From Chthoniobacterales bacterium (GTDB taxonomy: Bacteria; Verrucomicrobiota; Verrucomicrobiia; Chthoniobacterales; JACTMZ01), in NCBI GenBank assembly GCA_018402585.1, contig JAGYIO010000001.1:310001-374000 (forward strand): a DNA stretch of 64,000 nt, in the 5' to 3' direction. The notes below the pieces were generated by a model that saw only the letters and a list, made by a program, of their open reading frames with translations, was not told the origin of the DNA and did not search any database. This document shows, piece after piece, positions 8,195 through 16,516 of this stretch. A program made the position numbers and the translations under genes. The stretch's first letter is position 1; each line of letters opens with the position of its first letter.

Positions 8195-8778
8195 GCGACC
8201 AGCGCGGCCAGCGCCCGCCCGCGGTGGCTGCAGGCGTGTTTCTCGCGCGGAGTGTACTCCGCGAAGGTCCGGCGGCTTCCCTCGGGGACGAATAAAGAAT
8301 CGTAACCGAATCCACCCGCACCCCGCTCCGCTGGCGCGATGAAACCTTCCACCGCGCCGGAGAAGGTCCGGACCACCTCCCCCTTCCTCGCCAAGGCCAG
8401 CAGGCAACGGAAACGCCCGCGCCGCTCGCGACCGCGCACCTCGCCCAGTTTTTCGCGCAACAGCGCACGATTGGCCGCCATGTCGGCGTCTTCGCCCGCG
8501 AACCGCGCCGAGCGCACGCCCGGTGCCCCACCCAGCGCATCGACCTCAAGCCCCGAGTCATCCGCCAGCACCCACCCATCGTAGTGCGGCGACGCCGCCA
8601 GTGCCTTCAGCTTCGCGTTCTCCTCGAACGTCTCTCCCGTCTCCGCCACCTCCGCCAGATCCGGCCGCGCCGTGAGATCCTCGACCTCCCATCCGGCACC
8701 CAGAATCTCCCGCACCTCGCGCGTTTTGCCGGCATTGCGCGTGGCGAGGAGCAGGCGTTGTTTTGACACCTCGTTCAT
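8164..8778 (-). CDS. rdgB: dITP/XTP pyrophosphatase (RdgB/HAM1 family)
   Basis: A 204-aa house-cleaning nucleotide pyrophosphatase that hydrolyses dITP, XTP and related non-canonical purine triphosphates. Family signatures are [17 protein letters not shown] at the N-terminus, the metal and substrate site [43 protein letters not shown], and the C-terminal SHRGRAL. The ATG at 8778 (MNEVSKQRL) fits the family; the frame extends further upstream but only antisense to leuS. It overlaps tail-to-tail with the lipoprotein gene. Confidence 0.95.
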   Translation of the reverse strand: MNEVSKQRLLLATRNAGKTREVREILGAGWEVEDLTARPDLAEVAETGETFEENAKLKALAASPHYDGWVLADDSGLEVDALGGAPGVRSARFAGEDADMAANRALLREKLGEVRGRERRGRFRCLLALARKGEVVRTFSGAVEGFIAPAERGAGGFGYDSLFVPEGSRRTFAEYTPREKHACSHRGRALAALVAYLTADEPAA

Positions 8779-8808
8779 TCCCGCCAAAATGCGCGCTTCT
8801 CCAGTCCC

Positions 8809-11800
8809 ATGTCGAGCCAACGCAAACAATACCCCTTCCCGCAATTCGAGCCCAAGTGGCAGCAACGCTGGACCGAAACCGCGGCCTTCCGCACGCCGAA
8901 CCCGGGTGAGATGGACTTCGATCCGGCCAAACCAAAATACTACGTTCTCGACATGTTCCCCTACCCGAGCGGCGAAGGACTCCACGTCGGCCATCCGGAG
9001 GGTTACACCGCGACGGATATCCTCGCGCGCTGGCACCGCATGCGCGGCTTCAACGTTCTCCACCCCATGGGCTGGGACGCCTTCGGTCTGCCCGCCGAGC
9101 AATACGCGGTTAAAACCGGACAGCACCCCGCGGTGACCACGGCCAAGAATGTGGCGCGCTTCCGCCAGCAGCTCGACCGGATCGGCTTCAGCTACGATTG
9201 GTCGCGCGAGGTCAACACCACGGATCCGGACTACGTCCGCTGGACCCAGTGGATTTTCCTGCAGATCTACAACTCGTGGTTCAACCCCGCGACCAACCGG
9301 GCTGAGCCGATTTCGACCTACGAGGGCGCCGACCCGGACAGCGTCCGCCTCGCCTACGTCGCCGAAATGCCGGTCAACTGGTGCCCGGAACTCGGCACCG
9401 TCCTGGCCAACGAAGAAGTGGTCGACGGCAAAAGCGAGGTCGGCGGCTTTCCGGTCGAACGCCGCCCCATGCGCCAGTGGGTTCTGCGCATCACCGCTTT
9501 CGCCGAACGCTTGCTCACCGGTCTGGAGACCCTCGACTGGCCGGAATCAATCAAACTCCTGCAAAAAAACTGGATCGGACGCAGCGAAGGTGCCTTGGTT
9601 GATTTCGTCCTCGAGTCCGGCGAAAAGCTCACCGTCTACACCACCCGCCCCGACACCCTCTTCGGCGCCACCTATCTGGTGCTCGCCCCGGAGCATCCGC
9701 TCGTCGCGACCATCACGACTGAGGACCAACGTCCCGCGGTCGACGCCTACATCACAGCCGCCGCGACAAAATCCGAACGCGACCGCCAAGACGCGTCGAA
9801 GGAAAAATCCGGTGTCTTCACCGGCGCGTATGCCCTCAATCCGGTGAACAACGAACGCATCCCGGTCTGGATCGCCGACTACGTCCTCACCGGCTACGGG
9901 ACCGGCGCCATCATGGCCGTCCCCGCCCACGACGAACGCGACCACGAGTTCGCCCAAAAATTCCACCTCCCCATCATCGAGGTGGTGCAGTCCCAGACAG
10001 GGGGCACGGGCGTCCCGCCCGTCACGACCAGTTCCACACCCTTCTTCGAACCTCTCCAACAAATCACCGAGCACGAGCGCAACCTCCCGCACTGGCAACA
10101 AGGCGCCAAATACTACTTTGTCACCTGGCGTCTCGCCGACAGTCTGCCCGCCGAAGTCATCCACCACTGGCAACTCGAGGCCCAAGCATGGCGTGCCGCC
10201 CGCCAGCAACCTCTCGGCGAGGCCGACCTTGCCGAATACCACCGCCTCTTCTCCGACCGCATCGAGACCGAACTCGACGCAGGCCGCGGCGCATGCATCC
10301 TGCGCGACCCCGCGCTCGCTTCCCTCGTCGCGGAAGCTCTCCACCACTTCGACGGCGAGCGCTACGATGTTGTCTCATTCGTCATCATGCCGAACCATGT
10401 GCACGTTCTTTTCCGCATGGGCGATGCCGAGGATCTGGCCAAGGTCGTCCACAGCTGGAAAAGCTTCACCGCCCGCGAGATCAACAAGGCACGCGGCACC
10501 AACGGACCAGTTTGGCAGGACGAGTATTTCGATCGCATCGTCCGTGACGAGAGTCACCTCCATCAACTGGTCGGCTACATCGAACGCAACCCCGAGAAGG
10601 CAGGGCTGAAGGATGCCATACGATACACGGCCGAGACGGCCGTGCCCCCTGCCCAGACCGGAACGGCCGCTCCCCCCCCAGGGGGCACGGGCGTCCCGCC
10701 CGTCACGACCCGCTCCACACCCTTCTCCCCCTTCACGGGTGAAGGCACCGCGATCAACTCCGGCCTCCTCGAGGGACTCCCCACCGCCGTGGCGAAAAAC
10801 AAAATCACCGCGTGGCTCGCCGAACACCAACTCGGTCGCGCCACCGTGCAATTCAAATTGCGCGACTGGCTTTTTTCGCGGCAACGCTACTGGGGCGAAC
10901 CTTTCCCCGTCATCTGGGAAAACGGACGCCACCGCGCCCTCGACGCCTCCGAACTTCCCGTCCGCTTGCCGGAGCTGGCCGACTTCAAGCCGACCGGCAC
11001 GGCGGAGCCTCCGCTGGCCAAGGCCACGGACTGGGTCCGCTACTCCGCGACCGCCACCCGCGAGCTGAACACCATGCCGCAATGGGCCGGGTCTTGCTGG
11101 TATTACCTGCGCTACTGCGACCCGCGGAACGGCGAGCGCTTCATCAGCGAAGAAGCCGCACGTTATTGGCTCGGCGAGGGCAAAGAAAAACCCGGCGGCG
11201 TCGACCTCTACGTCGGCGGCACGGAACACGCCGTGCTCCATCTCCTCTACTCGCGCTTCTGGCACCTCGTGCTGCACGATCTCGGACACCTCCCCACGCC
11301 CGAACCGTTCCAGCGACTCGTCAACCAGGGCATCATCCTCGGCATAGATGGACAAAAAATGTCGAAGAGCCGCGGCAACGTGGTCAATCCGGACGAAGTG
11401 ATCGACGCTTACGGCGCTGACGCCTTCCGGCTCTACGAAATGTTCATGGGCCCGCTCGAGCAAATGAAGCCGTGGAGCATGAAGGGGGTCGAAGGCGTCT
11501 ACCGCTTCCTCGCCCGCGCCTGGCGCCTGGTCATGAGCGAAGACCAGGAGGGCCACTGGCAGCTCTCGGCCAAAGTAGCCGAGGTCGAACCGACCGCGGC
11601 CCAACTCCGCGTCCTCCACGCCACGATCAAAAAAGTCAGCGCCGACCTCAGCACGCTCTCCTTCAACACCGCCATCTCGCAGATGATGGTCTGCGTCAAC
11701 GAACTCACTGCCGCGCAAAAATGCCCGGTTTCCGCCCTGCGCACCTTGCTGCTTCTCCTCAGCCCCTTCGCCCCGCACATGGCGGAGGAACTTTGGGAGC

Positions 11801-12078
11801 AGCTCGGTCGAAAATTCCCCGGCTTCGCCGGCGCCGCGCAGACCCAAGTCTGGCCGACTCACGACGAATTGCTCCTGGTCGAAAACGAGGTGGAAATCGT
11901 CCTGCAAATCAACGGCAAGGTCCGCGACAAACTCGTCATGACCAAAGACGCCACCCGCGAGCAACTCGAGGCCGCGGCCCGCGCCCGCGAAAAATTTACC
12001 GCCCAGCTGGCCGGCAAAGAAATTGTCAAAGTCATCGCCGTCCCCGGCAAGCTGGTCAATTTCGTCGTCCGGGGCTGA
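8809..12078 (+). CDS. leuS: Leucyl-tRNA synthetase with in-frame RAYT transposase insertion
   Basis: Class Ia synthetase charging tRNA-Leu. The 1089 residues exceed the usual 810-870; residues about 397-640 are foreign. Before the insert: [13 protein letters not shown] (HIGH region, about 59), editing-site [13 protein letters not shown], and [19 protein letters not shown] (about 365-383). After it: [30 protein letters not shown] at about 850, and the anticodon-binding and C-terminal domains. The insert occupies the loop between the editing-site aspartate segment and the end of the CP1 domain, a position where LeuRS families vary in length. No stop or frameshift occurs, so one polypeptide carrying a transposase domain is predicted. 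ATG at 8809 ([18 protein letters not shown]) is the standard start. Confidence 0.95.
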   Translation: MSSQRKQYPFPQFEPKWQQRWTETAAFRTPNPGEMDFDPAKPKYYVLDMFPYPSGEGLHVGHPEGYTATDILARWHRMRGFNVLHPMGWDAFGLPAEQYAVKTGQHPAVTTAKNVARFRQQLDRIGFSYDWSREVNTTDPDYVRWTQWIFLQIYNSWFNPATNRAEPISTYEGADPDSVRLAYVAEMPVNWCPELGTVLANEEVVDGKSEVGGFPVERRPMRQWVLRITAFAERLLTGLETLDWPESIKLLQKNWIGRSEGALVDFVLESGEKLTVYTTRPDTLFGATYLVLAPEHPLVATITTEDQRPAVDAYITAAATKSERDRQDASKEKSGVFTGAYALNPVNNERIPVWIADYVLTGYGTGAIMAVPAHDERDHEFAQKFHLPIIEVVQSQTGGTGVPPVTTSSTPFFEPLQQITEHERNLPHWQQGAKYYFVTWRLADSLPAEVIHHWQLEAQAWRAARQQPLGEADLAEYHRLFSDRIETELDAGRGACILRDPALASLVAEALHHFDGERYDVVSFVIMPNHVHVLFRMGDAEDLAKVVHSWKSFTAREINKARGTNGPVWQDEYFDRIVRDESHLHQLVGYIERNPEKAGLKDAIRYTAETAVPPAQTGTAAPPPGGTGVPPVTTRSTPFSPFTGEGTAINSGLLEGLPTAVAKNKITAWLAEHQLGRATVQFKLRDWLFSRQRYWGEPFPVIWENGRHRALDASELPVRLPELADFKPTGTAEPPLAKATDWVRYSATATRELNTMPQWAGSCWYYLRYCDPRNGERFISEEAARYWLGEGKEKPGGVDLYVGGTEHAVLHLLYSRFWHLVLHDLGHLPTPEPFQRLVNQGIILGIDGQKMSKSRGNVVNPDEVIDAYGADAFRLYEMFMGPLEQMKPWSMKGVEGVYRFLARAWRLVMSEDQEGHWQLSAKVAEVEPTAAQLRVLHATIKKVSADLSTLSFNTAISQMMVCVNELTAAQKCPVSALRTLLLLLSPFAPHMAEELWEQLGRKFPGFAGAAQTQVWPTHDELLLVENEVEIVLQINGKVRDKLVMTKDATREQLEAAARAREKFTAQLAGKEIVKVIAVPGKLVNFVVRG
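9999..10726 (+). mobile_element. REP-associated tyrosine transposase (RAYT) unit embedded in leuS
   Basis: A Y1/HUH transposase of the TnpA_REP group read in the leuS frame. Its body (about 10046-10630) starts [20 protein letters not shown], then [14 protein letters not shown]. It has the HUH pair in [11 protein letters not shown] (LeuRS residues 530 and 532), [27 protein letters not shown], and the likely catalytic tyrosine in [14 protein letters not shown] (residue 590). Flanks are direct repeats 9999-10045 and 10680-10726 (47 bp, 2 mismatches), each with a REP hairpin acgggcg-tcc-cgcccgt. An inverted palindrome (acggccg-aga-cggccgt) lies near 10628. Repeat spacing is 681 bp, exactly 227 codons. 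Nothing indicates inactivation. Confidence 0.9.
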
Positions 12079-12135
12079 ACCGCGCTTGCAACTGGCGGGA
12101 TCGGAGCACTAGGTTGCGGTCGAGATCCCCCTCGC

Positions 12136-13548
12136 ATGAAGAACCCTCTGGCCGGTCTTGTCGTTGTCATTTTCGCCACTGCGGCCCATGCCATGGAGGA
12201 CCGCTTTTGGGATTACTACACCCCTTATCCGAGCAATTACATCGGCTCCTCCCAATGGTGGGCAGGTGATGCCGCCAGCGGTGACTGGTGGGGTACCCGC
12301 AACTGGCTGGATGAGGACCGCGGCGTGGAATTCTCTTTCACCTATGTCAACAACTTGGCCGGCAATCCCAGCGGCGGGTTGAGTCAGGGTTTCACCTACA
12401 CGGACAACATCGCCTTCGGCACGAAGCTCGATTTGGAAAAACTCATCGGCTGGCGCGGCGGCACTTTCACCATCGCGGCGACCGACCGCAACGGCAACAG
12501 CCTATCCCGCGACTACATCGGCAACCAATTCACCGTGCAACAGGTCTACGGCGGACAGACCGTCATTCTCACCGACCTCCACCTCACCCAGAAGTTTTGG
12601 AACGAAAAAGCGGAGGTCAAGGCCGGACGCTTTTCCTCCGGTGACGACTTTGCCAGCTCCCCTCTCTACTGGCTCTACATGAACAATGGCATCGACGGCA
12701 ACCCGCAGGCCTTGCCGGTCAATGCCTCCTTCTCCGCCTACCCATGGGCCAGTTGGGCCGCCCGCCTGCGCGTCGATCCTTGTCCGGAATGGAACGTCAT
12801 GGCCGGTATCTACCAGGTCTCGAACAAAACCTTCAACCGCGAACTCCACGGGGTGAATTTTTCCTTCGAAGAAAGTGACGGCGTCATGATCCTCGGACAA
12901 ATCGGCTGGACCCCGGAATTTTTCAAACGTCCCGTGACCCGCGCTGCGGCGGACTCCGCCTCCACCGCCAAAGCCGCCATCGCGCCGGGGGACGGCCGGG
13001 TCGTCTTCGACCATGACGCGGAGAACGCGACCGTGGACTCCAGCATGCGCGGCTTGCCCGGGCACTATTGGTTCGGCGGTTACTACTCGTCCTGGTCCTA
13101 CCCGCAATTCGGAACCGCCGACACCGCGGCGAATGCCTACGGCTTCTACTGGCACGCGGACCAGATGGTTTTTCAGGAAGATCCGGGCAGCAGTCAGGGA
13201 CTCACGCTCTGGACCGCCTTCGTGCTCTCACCGCAGGAAAACACCGCCAAGCTTCCCTTCCAATGGAACTGCGGCGCTGCCTACCAAGGGCTGCTGCCGC
13301 AACGCGACCAAGATACCACCATGTTCGGTCTGGCTTACGGGAATTTCAGCGCTGACTACGGCAACGCCGGAGACGCCTTCAACGGCGATCCCGTCAGCTA
13401 CGAGATGGCCCTCGAGTGGGGCCACCGGGTGCAGCTTTCGAACTTCCTCTACATTCAGCCGAACCTCCAATACATCGTACAGCCCGGCGGCACCGGCTCC
13501 ATCCCCGATGCCCTCGTCCTCGGCATGCAGATCGGCGTGACCTTCTAA
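12136..13548 (+). CDS. OprB-family carbohydrate-selective porin
   Basis: A 470-aa outer-membrane beta-barrel with a signal peptide (MKNPLAGLVVVIFATAAHA). Near the N-terminus is the OprB-like block SGDWWGTRNWLDEDRGVEF, followed by alternating amphipathic strands rich in W, Y and G (DNIAFGTKLDLEKLIGW, LTDLHLTQKFWNEKAEVKAG). The C-terminus ends in an aromatic residue (LGMQIGVTF), as expected for Bam-dependent assembly. It should admit sugars or other small polar solutes. It follows leuS by 57 bp, probably with its own promoter; malQ lies beyond the repeat block, convergent. Confidence 0.85.
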   Translation: MKNPLAGLVVVIFATAAHAMEDRFWDYYTPYPSNYIGSSQWWAGDAASGDWWGTRNWLDEDRGVEFSFTYVNNLAGNPSGGLSQGFTYTDNIAFGTKLDLEKLIGWRGGTFTIAATDRNGNSLSRDYIGNQFTVQQVYGGQTVILTDLHLTQKFWNEKAEVKAGRFSSGDDFASSPLYWLYMNNGIDGNPQALPVNASFSAYPWASWAARLRVDPCPEWNVMAGIYQVSNKTFNRELHGVNFSFEESDGVMILGQIGWTPEFFKRPVTRAAADSASTAKAAIAPGDGRVVFDHDAENATVDSSMRGLPGHYWFGGYYSSWSYPQFGTADTAANAYGFYWHADQMVFQEDPGSSQGLTLWTAFVLSPQENTAKLPFQWNCGAAYQGLLPQRDQDTTMFGLAYGNFSADYGNAGDAFNGDPVSYEMALEWGHRVQLSNFLYIQPNLQYIVQPGGTGSIPDALVLGMQIGVTF

Positions 13549-13583
13549 TACCAACGTCCTTTTGCTTTTCGACTCCCGAGTAA

Positions 13584-13822
13584 CTCGCGTTACGGCGGAC
13601 CCGCCGGGCGAGTCGACTTCTGGTTTGGGCAGGGGGCACGGGCGTCCCGCCCGTCACGATCCAAACCCATCGGCAGGATGCCGATGCCACACCCCAATGA
13701 CTTGAGTCACGGGCGTCCCGCCCGCAGGGTCTTTCGAAAAACGGGCGAGACGCCCGTTCCCCTTGGGCTTTGCCGCCCCAGTTACTCCCAGCACACACCC
13801 GCCAACGCGCGGGTTTAAGGAC
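13584..13822. repeat. Composite REP block, about 235 bp (copy A)
   Basis: From taactcgcgttacggcggac to cgcgcgggtt this segment is roughly 90% identical by eye to 35590-35825. It contains a direct REP (acgggcg-tcc-cgcccgt), a catcggca-gga-tgccgatg hairpin, another REP and an inverted REP (acgggcg-aga-cgcccgt), spaced as in copy B. No gene lies in it. Such BIME-like arrays may act as transcription attenuators or nuclease-resistant 3' ends, here after the porin. Confidence 0.75.
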
Positions 13823-14132
13823 TATGGATCGAGTGGTAGGGCTGGGCCTCCGGACCGGCCGTGTCGAATCCCAGAGAAGGTTCGCGGTCGGCCCGGAGGT
13901 CCGACCCTACCCCGGGGCCGAAGGACAAAGTCCAAATGTAATGGGCCCTTGGTCTAAGCCGCCCAAGACCAAACCTCCCCAAGGGAAACGGGCGTCTCGC
14001 CCGTTTTTCGTTACGACATCCCGGGCGGGACATCGCCCGTGCTCAAAAAAACGTAGCATGGGCATCCTTGCCCATGACGACCCAACCCCATCGGCAAGAT
14101 GCCGATGCCACCTTCTCTCCCACCACCTCAAC
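13823..14132. repeat. Further palindromic repeats between porin and malQ
   Basis: The rest of the 584-bp gap. Inverted segments flank 13850-13915 (gtagggctgggcctccgga against tccggaggtccgaccctac type arms). A dispersed repeat at 13911-13955 matches the window start. An acgggcgtctcgcccgt hairpin lies near 13989 and gggcatccttgccc and catcggcaagatgccgatg hairpins at 14059-14110. No credible gene: the ORFs crossing it read through palindromes. Confidence 0.65.
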
Positions 14133-15851
14133 TCACCCCCCGTAACGCCCTGTCTCGCGCATCGCCCGCTTGATGCGTCCGAGCTTTTCCGGCCAGTGCT
14201 CGCTCCATTCGCTGATCGGCACCGGAAATCGCTCGGTCCAATTCTGGTCGCCGATCGCCCCGGGCACATTGAAACGCTCGGACGTGCCGAACAAATCCGT
14301 GATCAGGTTGACTGCCAACCACGAGTTGCTCGCGAACAAACCGCGGAGCAAACCCTCGTGGATCTCGTCACTCCACGGCGCCGGAAGCGTGACATGCATC
14401 TCGGCAAAACGGCAGATCGCCTCCATCTGCCACGCCGCCCGGCCCGCCCGTTCCTCGTCGCCAGACTGCGAGTCCGCATACCACGCGTCCCAGTAAGCGT
14501 GCAGTGCCGGATGGTCATGCGTGGCATAGGTGGCGAGAGAAAGACGCTCGTATTCGCGCCCCGGGGTCGGCCAGCCGTCCGGCGCGATTTCCCAGAGTGG
14601 GATCTTGAAGCCGGGAATTTCCTGCGCCCGGAGCACCGGACGCACATAGGGCGACATCTCGCCGAGGTCTTCGGCGATGAGACGGTGCTGCCCCGTTTCC
14701 TCCACGATCATACGGAACAAACGATCGCCCTGCCCGCGATTCGTCTCACGGCTCTCCCCCGACGAATCATCGCCCGGCACAAATCCTGGCAAAACCCCGC
14801 CGGTCCGCGCCTTGGCCTCGTCCTCGCTCAAGGGCAAAAATTCTGTGTTGCGCTGCGGAGGCCAGGGGAAACTGTAAATGCGGAAGAACCCCAGCGCGTG
14901 ATCAACACGCAAGAAATGGAAAATTTCCATCGTGGTGCGCAGGCGCTGACGCCACCAGGCATAATCGTCTTTCGCCATCTCCTCCCAGTGGTAAAGCGGG
15001 AAGCCCCAATTTTGACCCCACTTGGCGGTAAAAGGATCGGCCGCGAAAACCTTCTCCGGCGGCGCACCCGCCCAACGCGTCAGGTCGAAAATCTCGGGCT
15101 GGGCAAAGACATCCGCACTGAAAACACTCACCCCCACCGGAACATCGCCGACCAGTGCCACGTTCCGCCTGTCGCCGTAAGTTTTCAGCTCGGACCATTG
15201 GCCGTAAGCCACCCACTGCACAAACGAAAAGAAAGCACGCAAAGCGCGGACCTTCCGCTTGTCTGCCGGTGAGGCGGAGGCCAGCCACTTCTTCGCCGCA
15301 GCATATGTCCGCTGCTTCTTCGGCCAGAGATCGGTGTTCTCATTCTCCCCATGCCAGCGGACCAACGCGCGGAAGAGGGTGTAAGGCTCCAGCCACGCGG
15401 CATTCTCCTTGACCCAGGCGGCAAACTTCTTGGCCCGCCGTGTTTTCTCCCTGATCTGCTTGATCTTGAAATTTTTCCACGAGGTCTCGAGCAATTCGCC
15501 CTTTAAGGCCCGCACCCCGCGGTAATTCACCTTACCCTCGCGCAGCGCCGCCACATCATGTTTGGCGCAGATTTTTTTGTAATCCGCCACCGGCAAGTCC
15601 TTCAGCAGCTTAGGATTGGTCGCAATCGTGGTCGGATCCAGCGCGAGCGAACTGATCGTGTTATAAGGACTGTTGTCGCCCCCCGTTTCGTTGATCGGCA
15701 GCACCTGCACCAAGCCGAAGCCGTGCTCCGAGGCCCAATCGACCATCTCCTTCAGCGACTCCGTGTCCCCGATGCCGAGGTCGTTTTCGCTCCGCAGGGC
15801 AAAAAGAGGGGCGAGCAGGCCGGACAACTTTTGCTTGGGGGATAGTTTCAT
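14133..15851 (-). CDS. malQ: 4-alpha-glucanotransferase (amylomaltase)
   Basis: A GH77 enzyme that transfers alpha-1,4-glucan segments in maltodextrin and glycogen metabolism. The 572 residues match compact, DPE1-like members (E. coli MalQ is 694). Family blocks are LGIGDTESLKEMVDWA and VQVLPINETGGDNSPY near the N-terminus, GDVPVGVSVFSADVFAQPE, FLRVDHALGFFR (nucleophile region), LIAEDLGEMSP (acid/base glutamate) and ATYATHDHPALHAYW. The ATG at 15851 (MKLSPKQK) is preferred to an upstream TTG. It may use products entering through the neighbouring porin, but that link is inferred. Confidence 0.95.
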   Translation of the reverse strand: MKLSPKQKLSGLLAPLFALRSENDLGIGDTESLKEMVDWASEHGFGLVQVLPINETGGDNSPYNTISSLALDPTTIATNPKLLKDLPVADYKKICAKHDVAALREGKVNYRGVRALKGELLETSWKNFKIKQIREKTRRAKKFAAWVKENAAWLEPYTLFRALVRWHGENENTDLWPKKQRTYAAAKKWLASASPADKRKVRALRAFFSFVQWVAYGQWSELKTYGDRRNVALVGDVPVGVSVFSADVFAQPEIFDLTRWAGAPPEKVFAADPFTAKWGQNWGFPLYHWEEMAKDDYAWWRQRLRTTMEIFHFLRVDHALGFFRIYSFPWPPQRNTEFLPLSEDEAKARTGGVLPGFVPGDDSSGESRETNRGQGDRLFRMIVEETGQHRLIAEDLGEMSPYVRPVLRAQEIPGFKIPLWEIAPDGWPTPGREYERLSLATYATHDHPALHAYWDAWYADSQSGDEERAGRAAWQMEAICRFAEMHVTLPAPWSDEIHEGLLRGLFASNSWLAVNLITDLFGTSERFNVPGAIGDQNWTERFPVPISEWSEHWPEKLGRIKRAMRETGRYGG

Positions 15852-16021
15852 GAGCAAGCCCCCATATTTTGCCTGGCGCCCAGGCTGTCCGGAAGTGCAA
15901 ATCGCGCGGCCTTAAACAAAATTTGGTGTCTGCCTATTACTTCCTGCTTGTTCAACTTGCGGAACGGGTTTAAAGGCACTAAGAGTCTGCAAACCATTCA
16001 TCTGCACCACATTTTATCTCT

Positions 16022-16342
16022 ATGGCAAATCTCACCAAGCGCGACATGGTCGTCAAAATCTCGGACGAAGTCGGGGTCACCCAGCAAGAGACCTTCGCCG
16101 TGATCCAGAAAACCCTCGAGCAGATCACCGACAGCCTGGCGGCCGGCGACAACGTCGAGCTGAGAAATTTCGGGGTCTTTGAAGTGCGCTTGACCAAATC
16201 CCGCGTCGGCCGCAACCCGAACAAACCCGAAACCGACGTCGTCATCCCCGCCCGGGCCACGGTCAAGTTCAAGCCCGGCAAAATCATGCGCCAGCGGGTC
16301 CTCCTCCGCACCGCAGAACTGAGCAAACCAAAAGGCGCCTAA
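16022..16342 (+). CDS. HU/IHF-family DNA-binding protein
   Basis: A 106-aa nucleoid protein. It starts MANLTKRDMVVKISDEVGVT, has the dimerisation helices (IQKTLEQITDSLAAGDNVEL), RNFGVFEVRL, and the DNA-clasping arm with RVGRNPNKPE, where the conserved RNP occurs. A C-terminal extension past FKPGKIMRQRV makes it slightly longer than the typical 90 aa. HU and IHF subunits cannot be separated with confidence here. The 170-bp AT-richer upstream gap, divergent from malQ, should contain its promoter. Confidence 0.93.
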   Translation: MANLTKRDMVVKISDEVGVTQQETFAVIQKTLEQITDSLAAGDNVELRNFGVFEVRLTKSRVGRNPNKPETDVVIPARATVKFKPGKIMRQRVLLRTAELSKPKGA

Positions 16343-16516
16343 CGGGCTCCGGCGACCCTATTTGCCCCAAGTAAGGGTTGGCTCGGCCACCAGATGTGGG
16401 CGGTTTGTCTTCCTGCCGCGACGAAATTTTTCATTTGGCGCGTTGCCTAAGGCACACTTTCGGCTATTTTGTGCGGTCCTCTGGCGGAGACCCGACCCGT
16501 CGACCAACCATCCGGC

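Noticed and set aside
9999-10726. Intein or group-I/II intron explanation for the leuS insertion
   Set aside because: No intein splice-junction residues or LAGLIDADG/Hint motifs, no intron RNA motifs, and the inserted protein is a clear Y1 transposase flanked by REP hairpins.
10375-11964. A 529-codon minus-strand frame opposite leuS and the transposase
   Set aside because: It crosses the boundary between the insert and the synthetase without any change of character and shows no domain; it is antisense shadow.
13584-14115. Possible CRISPR array in the porin-malQ gap
   Set aside because: The repeats are palindromes of several classes in both orientations with irregular spacing, and there are no uniform spacers or cas genes.
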